From Pseudomonadota bacterium (GTDB lineage Bacteria; Pseudomonadota; Gammaproteobacteria; Steroidobacterales; Steroidobacteraceae), in assembly GCA_016720075.1 (NCBI GenBank), contig JADJXW010000020.1, positions 248,001-312,000 of the forward strand: a stretch of 64,000 bases of DNA, given 5' to 3'. The first letter of the stretch is position 1. Each line of letters starts with the position of its first letter. The notes beneath the pieces are model-generated. The model saw only the letters and a list, made by a program, of their open reading frames with translations, searched no databases and had not been told where the DNA came from. Position numbers and translations under genes: made by a program. Positions 34,301 to 42,185 of this stretch are shown here, piece by piece.

Positions 34301-35111
34301 GCGCCCTCACCCGGTCGGCCAGACGCAGCACTGCCTCTGGCACGTGCAGAGGGCGACCGTCCAGCTCGTGCGCCGCGACCACGCCCATGCGCGCATTGGT
34401 GATGAACACGGCCGTGCAGTCACCCAGCTCCGCCAGCGACACCCTTGCCTCGCGCACAGCCACCGCGCACTGCGCTGCCTCGCGCAGCACCACGGCGCGC
34501 ATCACGCCAGCGACGCCGCACTGGTCGAGAACAGGTGTCACGAATTCCTCGCCGTGGCCGATGAACACATTGCTCATGGTGCCGGAAACGAGGGTCCCTG
34601 AGCTACTGCCCATCAGGCCCTCGAAGCCCGAGGCCTGCTGCAGTTCCATGCGACCCAGGACCTGCTCGAGGCGGTTGCAGTGCTTGAGACCGGCCAGCGC
34701 CGGATTCTCGCCCAGCACGGCCTGCAACGTGGCAAGGCGCACCCGGGTCGGAATCTCGCCCGCGGCGGGTGGCGGATAAACCAGGTGCATGACACGCGGG
34801 GTTGCCGCGGGCGGCGGCGTGTAACCCCGCGCCAGGGAACTGCCGCGACTGACCAGCACCTTGAGCGTGCACTCGACGTGGGCAGCCGCCAGCTCGCCAG
34901 CCGTCTGCCACAGCGCATTGCTGTCGATCGAAAGGGCCAGCCGACGACAGCCGCCGGCCAGGCGCGCGCGGTGCAGCGCTTCGAAGCGCAGGCGGCCGCC
35001 GCGGACAGTGAGTGTCTCGAACAGGCCGTCGCCGTACTGCAGGGAACGATCCAGTGGCCAGTCCGCCGTCACCGGCGCGCCATCCACCAGCACCTGCAGC
35101 GGGCCGCTCAT
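34290..35111 (-). CDS. pabC: Aminodeoxychorismate lyase
   Basis: 273 residues; fold-type IV PLP enzyme that releases p-aminobenzoate for folate. The PLP lysine sits in AGLKHCNRLEQVLGRME (about residue 145). WPLDRSLQYGDGLFETL near 20-36 is the N-terminal signature, and TLVSGTMSNVFIG and GVAGVMRAVVLREA form the C-terminal PLP phosphate site. Position between pabB and mltG supports PabC over DAT/ilvE-type relatives. Confidence 0.93.
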   Translation of the reverse strand: MSGPLQVLVDGAPVTADWPLDRSLQYGDGLFETLTVRGGRLRFEALHRARLAGGCRRLALSIDSNALWQTAGELAAAHVECTLKVLVSRGSSLARGYTPPPAATPRVMHLVYPPPAAGEIPTRVRLATLQAVLGENPALAGLKHCNRLEQVLGRMELQQASGFEGLMGSSSGTLVSGTMSNVFIGHGEEFVTPVLDQCGVAGVMRAVVLREAAQCAVAVREARVSLAELGDCTAVFITNARMGVVAAHELDGRPLHVPEAVLRLADRVRALAD

Positions 35112-36496
35112 GACTTGAGCGCCAGCAGCATTCCACGCGCCTTGGCGCGGGACTCGGCCAGTTCCCGGTCGGGATTCGAATCGGCCACGATGCCGGCGCC
35201 GGCGCGGAACTCCAGTTCACGGCCCAGCAGCGACATCGTGCGGATCAGGATGTTGAAGTCTCCCGAGCCATCGTGGTTCAGGTAGCCCAGGCTGCCGGTG
35301 TACGGACCGCGGGCTTCGCCTTCCAGCTCGGCGATGATCTGCATGCAGCGCACCTTCGGCACGCCCGTGATGGTGCCACCGGGGAACACCGCCCGAAGAG
35401 CCTCGACCGGGCTCACATCCGCGCGCAGCTCGCCGGTCACGTTCGAGACGATGTGGTGCACGTGGGCGTAGGTCTCGATGGCCATGTATTCATCCACGCG
35501 CACGCTGCCCCCCTCGCACACGCGGCCGAGGTCGTTGCGGGCCAGGTCGATGAGCATCACATGCTCGGCGCGCTCCTTCGGATGCGCCATCAGCGCTTCC
35601 TTGAGCGCTTTGTCCTCGGCCGCCGTCGCGCCGCGCGGATGCGTGCCGGCGATCGGACGGGTATCGATTCGCCGCCCGCGGATCCGCAGCAGCCGTTCAG
35701 GCGAGGACGACAGGATGGAAAAATCACCGGACTGCGCGAACGCGGCAAATGGCGCCGGGTTGCTCTGGCGCAACCGCCGGTACAAGGCCGCAGCGGGAAA
35801 ATCCTCGTCGACCCGCGCGCGCCAGTGCCGGGACAGATTGGCCTGGTAGATGTCGCCCGCGCGGATGTAGTCCTGGGCCTGGCGCACGCGAGACAGATAG
35901 GCCTCCGAGTCCTCTTCCTGCGCCACGATGTGCGGCGCGGCGACAGGCGCGTCGTCACGTTGCATCGCCAGCCGCGCGTCAGCGCGGATCTGGCGGCGCT
36001 CGGACTCGGTCACCGATTCCTCGCAGACCAGCAGGCCCTGCCCGCGCTCATCCAGCAGCAGCGCCGCCGGAACGCGCATAGCCCAGGCGACGGGGCGCTG
36101 GTCAGCGCGCGACTTCGCGGGCCACCAGGGTTCCAGCGTGGGTTCGATCTCACGCGCCAGCTCGTATCCCAGGTAGGCGAACCAGCCACCCCGGAAAGGC
36201 AGGTTCAATTCCGCCTCGACGGCCGGCTGCGATTCGCCGCGCCACAGCGCATCCAGCGCGTTGAGGAACCCGGTCTCGCGCGTTGGCGGCACCGCCCCTT
36301 CGGTGTGCAGCAGGCCAGCGGCATCCAGCCAGAGGCGGCCACGCGGCAGCGCCGCGAGCAGGCTCACCTGCGAGAGCGAACCTTCGGCCGCGCTGTCGAG
36401 CAGCACGGGATAACGCGCGGGATCCCGGGATGCGAGGGCAAGCAGCGCCTCGGCATCCAGGTCCAGCGACTCGACATGCAGGAAAGGCGCGCGCAT
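35108..36496 (-). CDS. pabB: Aminodeoxychorismate synthase component I (PabB)
   Basis: 462 residues; converts chorismate and ammonia to aminodeoxychorismate. The chorismate-binding domain is clear: HVMLIDLARNDLGRVCEGGS, PGGTITGVPKVRCMQII and GPYTGSLGYLNHDGSGDFNI. The substrate-site motif is TRPIAGTHPRG rather than the PIKGT with the lysine known in E. coli PabB; PIAGT is the form usual in anthranilate synthase. The overlap with pabC (ATGA) and lack of any trpG/trpD neighbour make PabB the better call, but the motif deserves a check. Glutaminase subunit PabA is not in the window. Confidence 0.88.
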   Translation of the reverse strand: MRAPFLHVESLDLDAEALLALASRDPARYPVLLDSAAEGSLSQVSLLAALPRGRLWLDAAGLLHTEGAVPPTRETGFLNALDALWRGESQPAVEAELNLPFRGGWFAYLGYELAREIEPTLEPWWPAKSRADQRPVAWAMRVPAALLLDERGQGLLVCEESVTESERRQIRADARLAMQRDDAPVAAPHIVAQEEDSEAYLSRVRQAQDYIRAGDIYQANLSRHWRARVDEDFPAAALYRRLRQSNPAPFAAFAQSGDFSILSSSPERLLRIRGRRIDTRPIAGTHPRGATAAEDKALKEALMAHPKERAEHVMLIDLARNDLGRVCEGGSVRVDEYMAIETYAHVHHIVSNVTGELRADVSPVEALRAVFPGGTITGVPKVRCMQIIAELEGEARGPYTGSLGYLNHDGSGDFNILIRTMSLLGRELEFRAGAGIVADSNPDRELAESRAKARGMLLALKS

Positions 36497-36515
36497 GGCG
36501 CCGGGGATTTCCGTA

Positions 36516-37763
36516 TCAGCCCGTGAATCGGCGCAGCACCACGGTGCCGTTGGTACCGCCGAAGCCGAAGGAATTGGACATCGCGGTATCGATGCGCATC
36601 TTGCGCGCCGTCATCGGCACGTAGTCCAGGTCGCAGCCCTCGCCCGGCTGGTGCAGGTTCATCGTGGGAGGCGCGACCTGGTCGCGGATGGCAAGCGCCG
36701 TGAAGATGGCCTCGACGACACCGGCGGCGCCCAGCAGGTGGCCGGTGACCGACTTGGTGGCGCTGACGGCGATCTTCTTCGCCGCATCACCGAATGCGCC
36801 CTTCAGCGCGAGCGTCTCGGCCACATCGCCCAGCGGCGTGGAGGTGGCGTGCGCGTTCACGTACTGCACATCGGCCGGATTCGCGCCTGCATCACGCATC
36901 GCCGCCTGCATGGCGCGGCGGGCGCCGTGGCCATCTTCCGGCGGCGCGGTGATGTGGTGCGCGTCGCCGCTCATGCCGAAGCCCACGAGCTCGGCATAGA
37001 TCTTCGCGCCGCGGCGCTTCGCGTGCTCGAGTTCCTCGAGCACCATCGCACCGCCACCATCGCTGAGCACGAAGCCGTCGCGATCCTTGTCCCAGGGGCG
37101 GCTGGCGCCCTGCGGGTCGTCGTTGCGGGTGGACAGCGCCTTGGCCTGGCCGAAGCCGCCCAGGCCCATGATGGTGGTGGCCATCTCGGCGCCGCCCGAC
37201 AGGATGATGTCGGCATCGCCATACTGGATGGTGCGCAGACCCAGGCCGATGGCATGGGTGGAAGTTGTGCAGGCCGTGACCACGCCCAGGTTCGGGCCGC
37301 GCAATCCGAAGCGGATCGACAGGTGCCCGGAGATCATGTTGATGATCGAGGCCGGCACGAAGAACGGCGAGATCTTGCGCGGGCTCATCGCCGACAGGAA
37401 GGCGTTGTGCTCATCCTGGATGGTCTGCAGGCCGCCGATGCCCGAGCCGGTGATCACGCCGGCGCGGTCCAGGTCGATCTTGGCCAGATCCAGGCCCGAA
37501 TCGGCCATGGCGTCCACACCTGCGGCGATGCCGTAGTGCATGAACTCGTCCATGCGCCGGGCTTCCTTGGGCGTGAGGTATTTGTCGAGCTGGAAGTCCT
37601 TCACCGCCCCGCCGAACTTGCAGGGAAACTCGGTGACATCGACACGCGTGATGGGCGCGATGCCACTGACGCCCTGGACCACGTTGTTCCAGGCGCCCTC
37701 CAGCGTGCTGCCCACCGGAGAGATGATGCCCATGCCCGTGACGACTACTCGGCGCTTGCTCAA
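36516..37763 (-). CDS. fabF: 3-oxoacyl-[acyl-carrier-protein] synthase II
   Basis: 415 residues from TTG 37763 (SKRRVVVTGMGIISPVG), which has GGAG at the right distance; upstream in-frame codons would add a basic, non-conserved stretch. The Cys-His-His set is complete: TACTTSTHAIG (nucleophile), NAHATSTPLGD and SVTGHLLGAAG. Elongates acyl-ACP by two carbons and makes cis-vaccenate. acpP-fabF order is conserved. Confidence 0.96.
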   Translation of the reverse strand: MSKRRVVVTGMGIISPVGSTLEGAWNNVVQGVSGIAPITRVDVTEFPCKFGGAVKDFQLDKYLTPKEARRMDEFMHYGIAAGVDAMADSGLDLAKIDLDRAGVITGSGIGGLQTIQDEHNAFLSAMSPRKISPFFVPASIINMISGHLSIRFGLRGPNLGVVTACTTSTHAIGLGLRTIQYGDADIILSGGAEMATTIMGLGGFGQAKALSTRNDDPQGASRPWDKDRDGFVLSDGGGAMVLEELEHAKRRGAKIYAELVGFGMSGDAHHITAPPEDGHGARRAMQAAMRDAGANPADVQYVNAHATSTPLGDVAETLALKGAFGDAAKKIAVSATKSVTGHLLGAAGVVEAIFTALAIRDQVAPPTMNLHQPGEGCDLDYVPMTARKMRIDTAMSNSFGFGGTNGTVVLRRFTG

Positions 37764-37820
37764 GCGTTGCTGCTCCGGCCTTCTGATGGAATTTCCCCGC
37801 CGGCAGATCCGGCGACGGCG

Positions 37821-37843
37821 GCGCGGCACAGATCATGCCGCGC
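37821..37843 (-). terminator. Hairpin between acpP and fabF
   Basis: GCGCGGCA (37821-37828) pairs perfectly with TGCCGCGC (37836-37843) around CAGATCA, in the 97-base gap after acpP. No T run on the minus strand. A partial terminator or mRNA-stabilising hairpin here would allow acpP to be made in excess of fabF. Confidence 0.45.
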
Positions 37844-37860
37844 GCGGTGCGATCGGCGCT

Positions 37861-38103
37861 TCAGGCCTTGGCGCGCCGGTCGTTGATGTAGGTGATCGCC
37901 TGCTGAACGGTGGTGATCTTCTCGGCCTCTTCGTCCGGGATCTCGATCTCGAACTCTTCTTCCAGGGCCATCACCAGCTCAACGGTATCCAGCGAGTCAG
38001 CGCCGAGGTCATCGACGAATGACGCGTCGCTCGTCACCTGCTCGGCCTTGACGCCCAGCTGCTCGGCAACGATGGCTTTGACTTGGCTTTCGACGCTGCT
38101 CAT
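37861..38103 (-). CDS. acpP: Acyl carrier protein
   Basis: 80 residues, very acidic. Phosphopantetheine site DLGADSLDTVELVMALEEEF at residues 33-52 with Ser in DSLD. MSSVESQVKAIVAEQLG start and KITTVQQAITYINDRRA end are typical. The 185-base gap upstream (38104-38288) should hold its promoter; on the minus strand TACAAT (near 38169) is a -10-like element but I see no convincing -35. Confidence 0.98.
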   Translation of the reverse strand: MSSVESQVKAIVAEQLGVKAEQVTSDASFVDDLGADSLDTVELVMALEEEFEIEIPDEEAEKITTVQQAITYINDRRAKA

Positions 38104-38288
38104 CTGTATTTAATCCTCTGAAATATTTGACCGTTTACGGCTTTTTGGGGCCCGTATGGGGCGCGTATTGTAGGGGAAGGCATGGCCGTCCGCCACACAA
38201 TTCCCGCATTCTGTCGAACTATAACTTGTTGTTTCAAAAGGAATATTGTTGCAATGGCCGCACAAGGGGGCCTGCGATGGCCTGATCC

Positions 38289-39032
38289 TCAGGGCATCAG
38301 CATCCCGCCGTTAACCGACAGCGTCTGGCCCGTGATGTAGGCCGCCGCCGGCGAAGCCAGGAAGGCTACCGCTTCGGCGATATCCTCGGGGCTGCCCAGC
38401 CTCCCCGCGGGAATCTGGCCGATCAGCGCCTGTTTCTGCGCCTCGGGCAGCACCCGGGTCATGTCGGTATCGATGAAACCGGGCGCCACGGCGTTGACCG
38501 TGATGTTGCGCGAAGCCAGTTCCCGAGCCATGGACTTGGTCAGGCCGATGACGCCGGCCTTCGCGGCCGCATAGTTCACCTGGCCGGCATTGCCCATGAG
38601 GCCCACCACCGAAGTAATGCTGATGATGCGGCCATTGCGCTCCTTCATCATGCGCTTCAGGCACAGCTTCGACAGGCGGAAATTGGCCGAGAGGTTGGTG
38701 TCGAGCACCGCGCCCCAGTCCTCGTCCTTCATGCGCAGCATCAGGCCATCGCGGGTGATCGCGGCGTTGTTCACCAGGATGGTGGGCATGTCGCCCGCGG
38801 CATCCAGGCGGCTGATCAGCGCCTCCATGGAGCCTGCCGTGCTCACGTTCAGCGCTTCGCCGCGCCCGCCATGCGCGGCCAGCGCCGCGCTGATCTGCGC
38901 CGCGCCTTCTTCGGAAGTTGCCGTACCGATGACCTTGGCGCCGGCAGCCGCCAGCCGCAGCGCGATGGCGCGGCCGATGCCGCGGGATGCGCCGGTGACC
39001 AGCGCGGTCTGACCCTGCAGGTTCGCAGTCAT
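38289..39032 (-). CDS. fabG: 3-oxoacyl-[acyl-carrier-protein] reductase
   Basis: 247 residues; NADPH-dependent SDR of fatty-acid elongation. Cofactor motif TGASRGIGRAIALR at 14-27, NNAAITRDGLMLRM near 88, and catalytic Ser-Tyr-Lys in SITSVVGLMGNAGQVNYAAAK. C-terminus YITGQTLSVNGGMLMP is the FabG signature. Lies 13 bases after fabD. Confidence 0.97.
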   Translation of the reverse strand: MTANLQGQTALVTGASRGIGRAIALRLAAAGAKVIGTATSEEGAAQISAALAAHGGRGEALNVSTAGSMEALISRLDAAGDMPTILVNNAAITRDGLMLRMKDEDWGAVLDTNLSANFRLSKLCLKRMMKERNGRIISITSVVGLMGNAGQVNYAAAKAGVIGLTKSMARELASRNITVNAVAPGFIDTDMTRVLPEAQKQALIGQIPAGRLGSPEDIAEAVAFLASPAAAYITGQTLSVNGGMLMP

Positions 39033-39045
39033 TCGTGTTTCCTCG

Positions 39046-39984
39046 TCAGTCTTTCAATGCGAGCGCGGCATCCACTGCCGCCGGATCCTGCAACGCGAGG
39101 CACTGCAGATCGGGGCGCTTCTCGATGCGTCGATTCAGGCCGGTGAGCACCTTGCCCGGTCCGCATTCGATGAACGCGGTGGCGCCCGCGGCGATCAGCG
39201 CGCGGACCAGGGTTGTCCAGCGCACGGGGCTGGCCAGCTGCCGGGTGAGCAGCGCACGGATGTCATCCGCTGAAGCATGCGCGGCGCCGTCGACGGGGCT
39301 CCAGTAGGCGAACTTCGGGACCTGCACGGGTGCGGCGGCCAGCACCGCGCCGAAGCGCTCGGCGGCCGGACGCATCAGCGCGCTGTGCGCCGGTACGCTC
39401 ATGGGCAGCACCAGCGCGCGCTTGGCGCCCGCGGCTTTGCACAGTTCGAGCGCGCGCTGCACGGCGCCGGCGTGGCCGGCGATCACGGCCTGCCCGGGTG
39501 AGTTGTGGTTGACCAGCTCGACGACCTCGCCCTGCGCCGCCTGCAGGCATGCGGCGGCAATGGGTTCGTCTTCCAGGCCAAGCACGGCGGCAATGGCGCC
39601 GATGCCGGCCGGCACGGCCTCCTGCATCAGCTCCGCGCGGCGCTTCACCAGCCCCACGGCCGTGGGCAGGTCCAGCGCGCCAGCAGCGGCCAGCGCGGTG
39701 AACTCACCCAGGCTATGGCCGCAGACCACATCGGGCGTGAAGCCGCCGCGGGCCTGCCAGTAACGCCAGGTGGCCAGGCCCGCCGTGAGCATGGCTGGCT
39801 GCTGGATGACCGTTTCGGCCAGTTTCTCGGCCGGCCCCTGCTGCACCACCTGCCACAGGTCGTAGCCCAGCACATTCGAGGCTTCGGCAAATGTATCCGC
39901 GACCACGCGGTCCTGCGCGGCCAGCTCCGCCAGCATGCCCACGGACTGCGAACCCTGACCCGGAAACACGAAGACTCGCCGCAT
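39046..39984 (-). CDS. fabD: Malonyl-CoA:ACP transacylase
   Basis: 312 residues. FVFPGQGSQSVGM at residues 4-16, nucleophile in VVCGHSLGEFTALAAAG, Arg in VKRRAELMQEAVP, and His in LPMSVPAHSALM. Loads malonyl groups onto ACP. ATG at 39984 (after GCAGGTGATC) is preferred; another ATG at 39996 is in frame. Its start lies only 16 bases from the T8 tract of the rrtA terminator, leaving no room for a promoter in between. fabH and plsX, the usual upstream neighbours, are absent. Confidence 0.96.
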   Translation of the reverse strand: MRRVFVFPGQGSQSVGMLAELAAQDRVVADTFAEASNVLGYDLWQVVQQGPAEKLAETVIQQPAMLTAGLATWRYWQARGGFTPDVVCGHSLGEFTALAAAGALDLPTAVGLVKRRAELMQEAVPAGIGAIAAVLGLEDEPIAAACLQAAQGEVVELVNHNSPGQAVIAGHAGAVQRALELCKAAGAKRALVLPMSVPAHSALMRPAAERFGAVLAAAPVQVPKFAYWSPVDGAAHASADDIRALLTRQLASPVRWTTLVRALIAAGATAFIECGPGKVLTGLNRRIEKRPDLQCLALQDPAAVDAALALKD

Positions 39985-40000
39985 GATCACCTGCATCACG

Positions 40001-40036
40001 AAAAAAAATGCGGGCGTCAGTATAGCTGCTGCCCGC
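40001..40036 (-). terminator. Rho-independent terminator overlapping the rrtA 3' end
   Basis: On the minus strand GCGGGC (40036-40031) pairs with GCCCGC (40015-40010). CAG/CTG adds a short inner stem around CTATA. One A and then eight T (40008-40001) follow. The stem contains the last codons and TGA of rrtA. It ends 16 bases before the fabD ATG, so it would act as an attenuator if transcripts from rrtA are meant to reach fabD. Confidence 0.75.
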
Positions 40037-40604
40037 GGCCGCGCAGCAGCAGGCCCATCGCCGCCCCGCCGATGGCGCCGTACAGATGCGCCACCGTCAC
40101 CACCATGTCGGCGCTCTCGAACGGCAATGGGCCCTGCCACTGCTCGTAGAGCAGCTTGCCGGCGAAGATCACCGCGGCGATGAGCCCGATGCGATCGCGC
40201 TGGCGAAGCATGGCGATGCAGCCGCAGGCGAACACGCCGTGCAGCACGCCCGAGGCGCCCACGTACCACACCAGCTGCGTGGAGAAGAACCAGAAACCGA
40301 TGCCGGCTGCCGCGATGCTGGCGCCCAGCGCGAGGCCCCACTGCCACCACGAATAGGCGCGGGCAAACAGTGCCCACAGCAGCGCCAGGCCCACGGCGTT
40401 GAGCAGCGCGTGCGCCGCGTCCAGGTGCACCAGGTGGCAGGTGACGAACCGCCACCACTGCCCCGCGGCAACCGCCGCGCGCTCGTAGCGCCAGGCCAGG
40501 TTCAGCCCCTGGCCGCCCAGCACGGGCAGCAGCAGCAGCAGCACGGCCAGGGCGAGGCCAGCACCATGCCGCCCGTCGCAATTCAGCGACCGGGCGATGC
40601 TCAT
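40017..40604 (-). CDS. rrtA: Rhombosortase (rhomboid-type GlyGly-CTERM protease)
   Basis: 195 residues, about six membrane helices. The rhombosortase pattern is clear: CHLVHLDAAHALLNAVGLAL at 56-75 (His/Asn), YVGASGVLHGVF at 114-125 with Ser118, GKLLYEQWQGPLPF, and AHLYGAIGG with His173. Shorter than ordinary rhomboids and with the family's GxSGxxHG serine loop. These enzymes cleave C-terminal GlyGly-CTERM tails of proteins exported by type II secretion; here it is divergent from gspG across 81 bases, which fits well. No GlyGly-CTERM substrate lies in the window. Confidence 0.9.
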   Translation of the reverse strand: MSIARSLNCDGRHGAGLALAVLLLLLPVLGGQGLNLAWRYERAAVAAGQWWRFVTCHLVHLDAAHALLNAVGLALLWALFARAYSWWQWGLALGASIAAAGIGFWFFSTQLVWYVGASGVLHGVFACGCIAMLRQRDRIGLIAAVIFAGKLLYEQWQGPLPFESADMVVTVAHLYGAIGGAAMGLLLRGRGQQLY

Positions 40605-40646
40605 TCGGGATGTGTGCGCTGTCACGGGACCTGCACTGTCATTTGC

Positions 40647-40672
40647 TATGATCGAGCCATTCAAGAGCTCTT
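40647..40672 (+). promoter_or_regulatory. Possible gspG promoter with downstream palindrome
   Basis: -10-like TATGAT (40647-40652) lies 33 bases before the gspG ATG, without a clear -35. The perfect 10-base palindrome AAGAGCTCTT (40663-40672) sits in the expected first bases of the transcript, a plausible operator or dimer-binding site. The spacer is shared with divergent rrtA. Confidence 0.4.
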
Positions 40673-40685
40673 CACGGACAACAGT

Positions 40686-41126
40686 ATGACTCGACCAAAC
40701 CGGGGTGGGCAGCGGGGTTTCACGCTGATCGAAATCATGGTCGTGGTGGTGATCATCGGCCTGCTGGCCGCCGTGGTCATCCAGCAGCTCTCGGGCAATG
40801 TCGATGACGCCCGCGTCGCCAAGGCAAAGCAGGACATCCGCGCGCTGGAAACCGCGCTCACGCTGTACAAGCTCGACAATTTCCGCGCTCCCACCAGCGA
40901 ACAGGGACTCGATGCCCTGGTGCACAAGCCGGCTGATCCGGCCCTGGTGCACTGGAAGGATACCGGCTACGTGAAGCGCGTCAGCAAGGACCCGTGGGGC
41001 CGCGACTATGTATATGAAAGCCCGGGCACTCACGGCGAATTCGACCTGTACTCGCTGGGCGCCGATGGCCAGCCAGGCGGCGAGAAGTTCGATGCTGACA
41101 TCGGCAACTGGAATCTCGACGAATAG
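40686..41126 (+). CDS. gspG: Type II secretion major pseudopilin GspG
   Basis: 146 residues. Prepilin site RG-FTLIE at residues 10-16 with the +5 Glu, then VVVVIIGLLAAVVIQQ as the N-methylated helix. LALYKLDN-type core and SKDPWGRDYVYESPG and DLYSLGADGQPGGE (calcium-site loop) are characteristic of GspG. Builds the pseudopilus shaft. First gene of an eight-gene gsp run; gspC-F are not in the window. Confidence 0.97.
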   Translation: MTRPNRGGQRGFTLIEIMVVVVIIGLLAAVVIQQLSGNVDDARVAKAKQDIRALETALTLYKLDNFRAPTSEQGLDALVHKPADPALVHWKDTGYVKRVSKDPWGRDYVYESPGTHGEFDLYSLGADGQPGGEKFDADIGNWNLDE

Positions 41127-41658
41127 CCCACGTCGCCCGATCGGTGGCTTCACGCTGATCGAGATCCTCGTCGTGCTGCTGATCATCGGCATCCTGGTGG
41201 CGGGCGCGTCGCTGTCGCTGGGCGTGCTGGGACGCGACTCCGCGCTGCAGAAGGAAAGCGACCGGCTCTCGGCGCTGATGGATTACCTGCAGGACCAGGC
41301 CGCGCTGCAGAACCGCGAATACGGCCTGCGGTGCTTCGTCGGCGGCTATGAGTTCCTGGTCTACGATGCGCGCGCCAGCCAGTGGCAGAAGGTGCAGGGC
41401 GATGACACGCTGCGAACGCGCCGGCTGCCGACGGGCGTCACGATGCGCGTGAGCATCGAAGGTCGCGAGATCATCCTGCCGCGCGAGCAGGCGAAGAACG
41501 ATGAGCTCGCGCCGCAGGTGATGCTGTTCTCCAGCGGTGAACTGAATCTGTTCGAGCTGATGCTCCAGCGCGAGGCCACCGGCGAGGCGATCCGCTTCGA
41601 GCCGGCAAAGGATTCGGACCGCATCACCGTCACCGCGCTGTCAACCACCCCCGCATGA
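41092..41658 (+). CDS. gspH: Type II secretion minor pseudopilin GspH
   Basis: 188 residues. Prepilin site GG-FTLIEILVVLLIIG near residues 18-34. The body (SALMDYLQDQAALQNREYGL, GYEFLVYDARASQW, LPQVMLFSSGELN-like C-terminal strands) is GspH-like. ATG at 41092 is preceded by GAGAAG and overlaps the end of gspG by 35 bases; no other start gives the pseudopilin leader. Confidence 0.93.
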   Translation: MLTSATGISTNSPRRPIGGFTLIEILVVLLIIGILVAGASLSLGVLGRDSALQKESDRLSALMDYLQDQAALQNREYGLRCFVGGYEFLVYDARASQWQKVQGDDTLRTRRLPTGVTMRVSIEGREIILPREQAKNDELAPQVMLFSSGELNLFELMLQREATGEAIRFEPAKDSDRITVTALSTTPA

Positions 41659-42185
41659 ATTCGACTCGGCGCAATCGGCGATCGCCGGGCGGATTCACGC
41701 TGATCGAGGTGATGATCGCGCTGTTCGTGATCGCGCTGGGCGTGGGCGCGCTGCTGGCCACCCTCGCCTCCTCGGCCGACAGCGCGGCCTATCTGCGCGA
41801 GAAATCACTGGCCGAGTGGATCGCGCTGAACCGAATCAGCGAAGTGCGGCTGGGCAATGCGCGCCCGTCGGCGGGCACAACCCGCGGCACGGTGGAGTAC
41901 GCGGGCCGCACCTGGCGCTGGCAGCAGACCCTCAACGACCCGGGTATAGCAGGCATCCTGCGCCTGGACGTGATGGTCGCGCCGCAGGACGCCGACGCGC
42001 GACCGGCTGCGGACGATGCGAACGCCGAGTTTCCCGCGCTCGGCAGGGCCATCGGCTTCATCGGCACCTCGGTCGCGCCCGCGCTGGGCAACATCCCGGA
42101 CTGGAGTCCTGCGGCGGCGCCCTCGCCGCCGGGCGGCGCCGGCACTCCGGGCGGCGCGGGCACGCCGGGCGCGGGGACCCGATGA
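41655..42185 (+). CDS. gspI: Type II secretion minor pseudopilin GspI
   Basis: 176 residues. Prepilin site GG-FTLIEVMIALFVIALGVG near residues 12-31, then LAEWIALNRISEVRL and RTWRWQQTLND, the GspI signature. The last 40 residues are a Pro/Gly/Ala tail with repeated GGAGTP units (PGGAGTPGGAGTPGAGTR), which makes it longer than usual GspI (about 120-130 residues). Overlaps gspH and gspJ by ATGA junctions. Confidence 0.93.
   Translation: MNSTRRNRRSPGGFTLIEVMIALFVIALGVGALLATLASSADSAAYLREKSLAEWIALNRISEVRLGNARPSAGTTRGTVEYAGRTWRWQQTLNDPGIAGILRLDVMVAPQDADARPAADDANAEFPALGRAIGFIGTSVAPALGNIPDWSPAAAPSPPGGAGTPGGAGTPGAGTR

Noticed and set aside
35273..36526. A 417-codon plus-strand frame over pabB
   Set aside because: Shadow of pabB; no signature and wrong composition.
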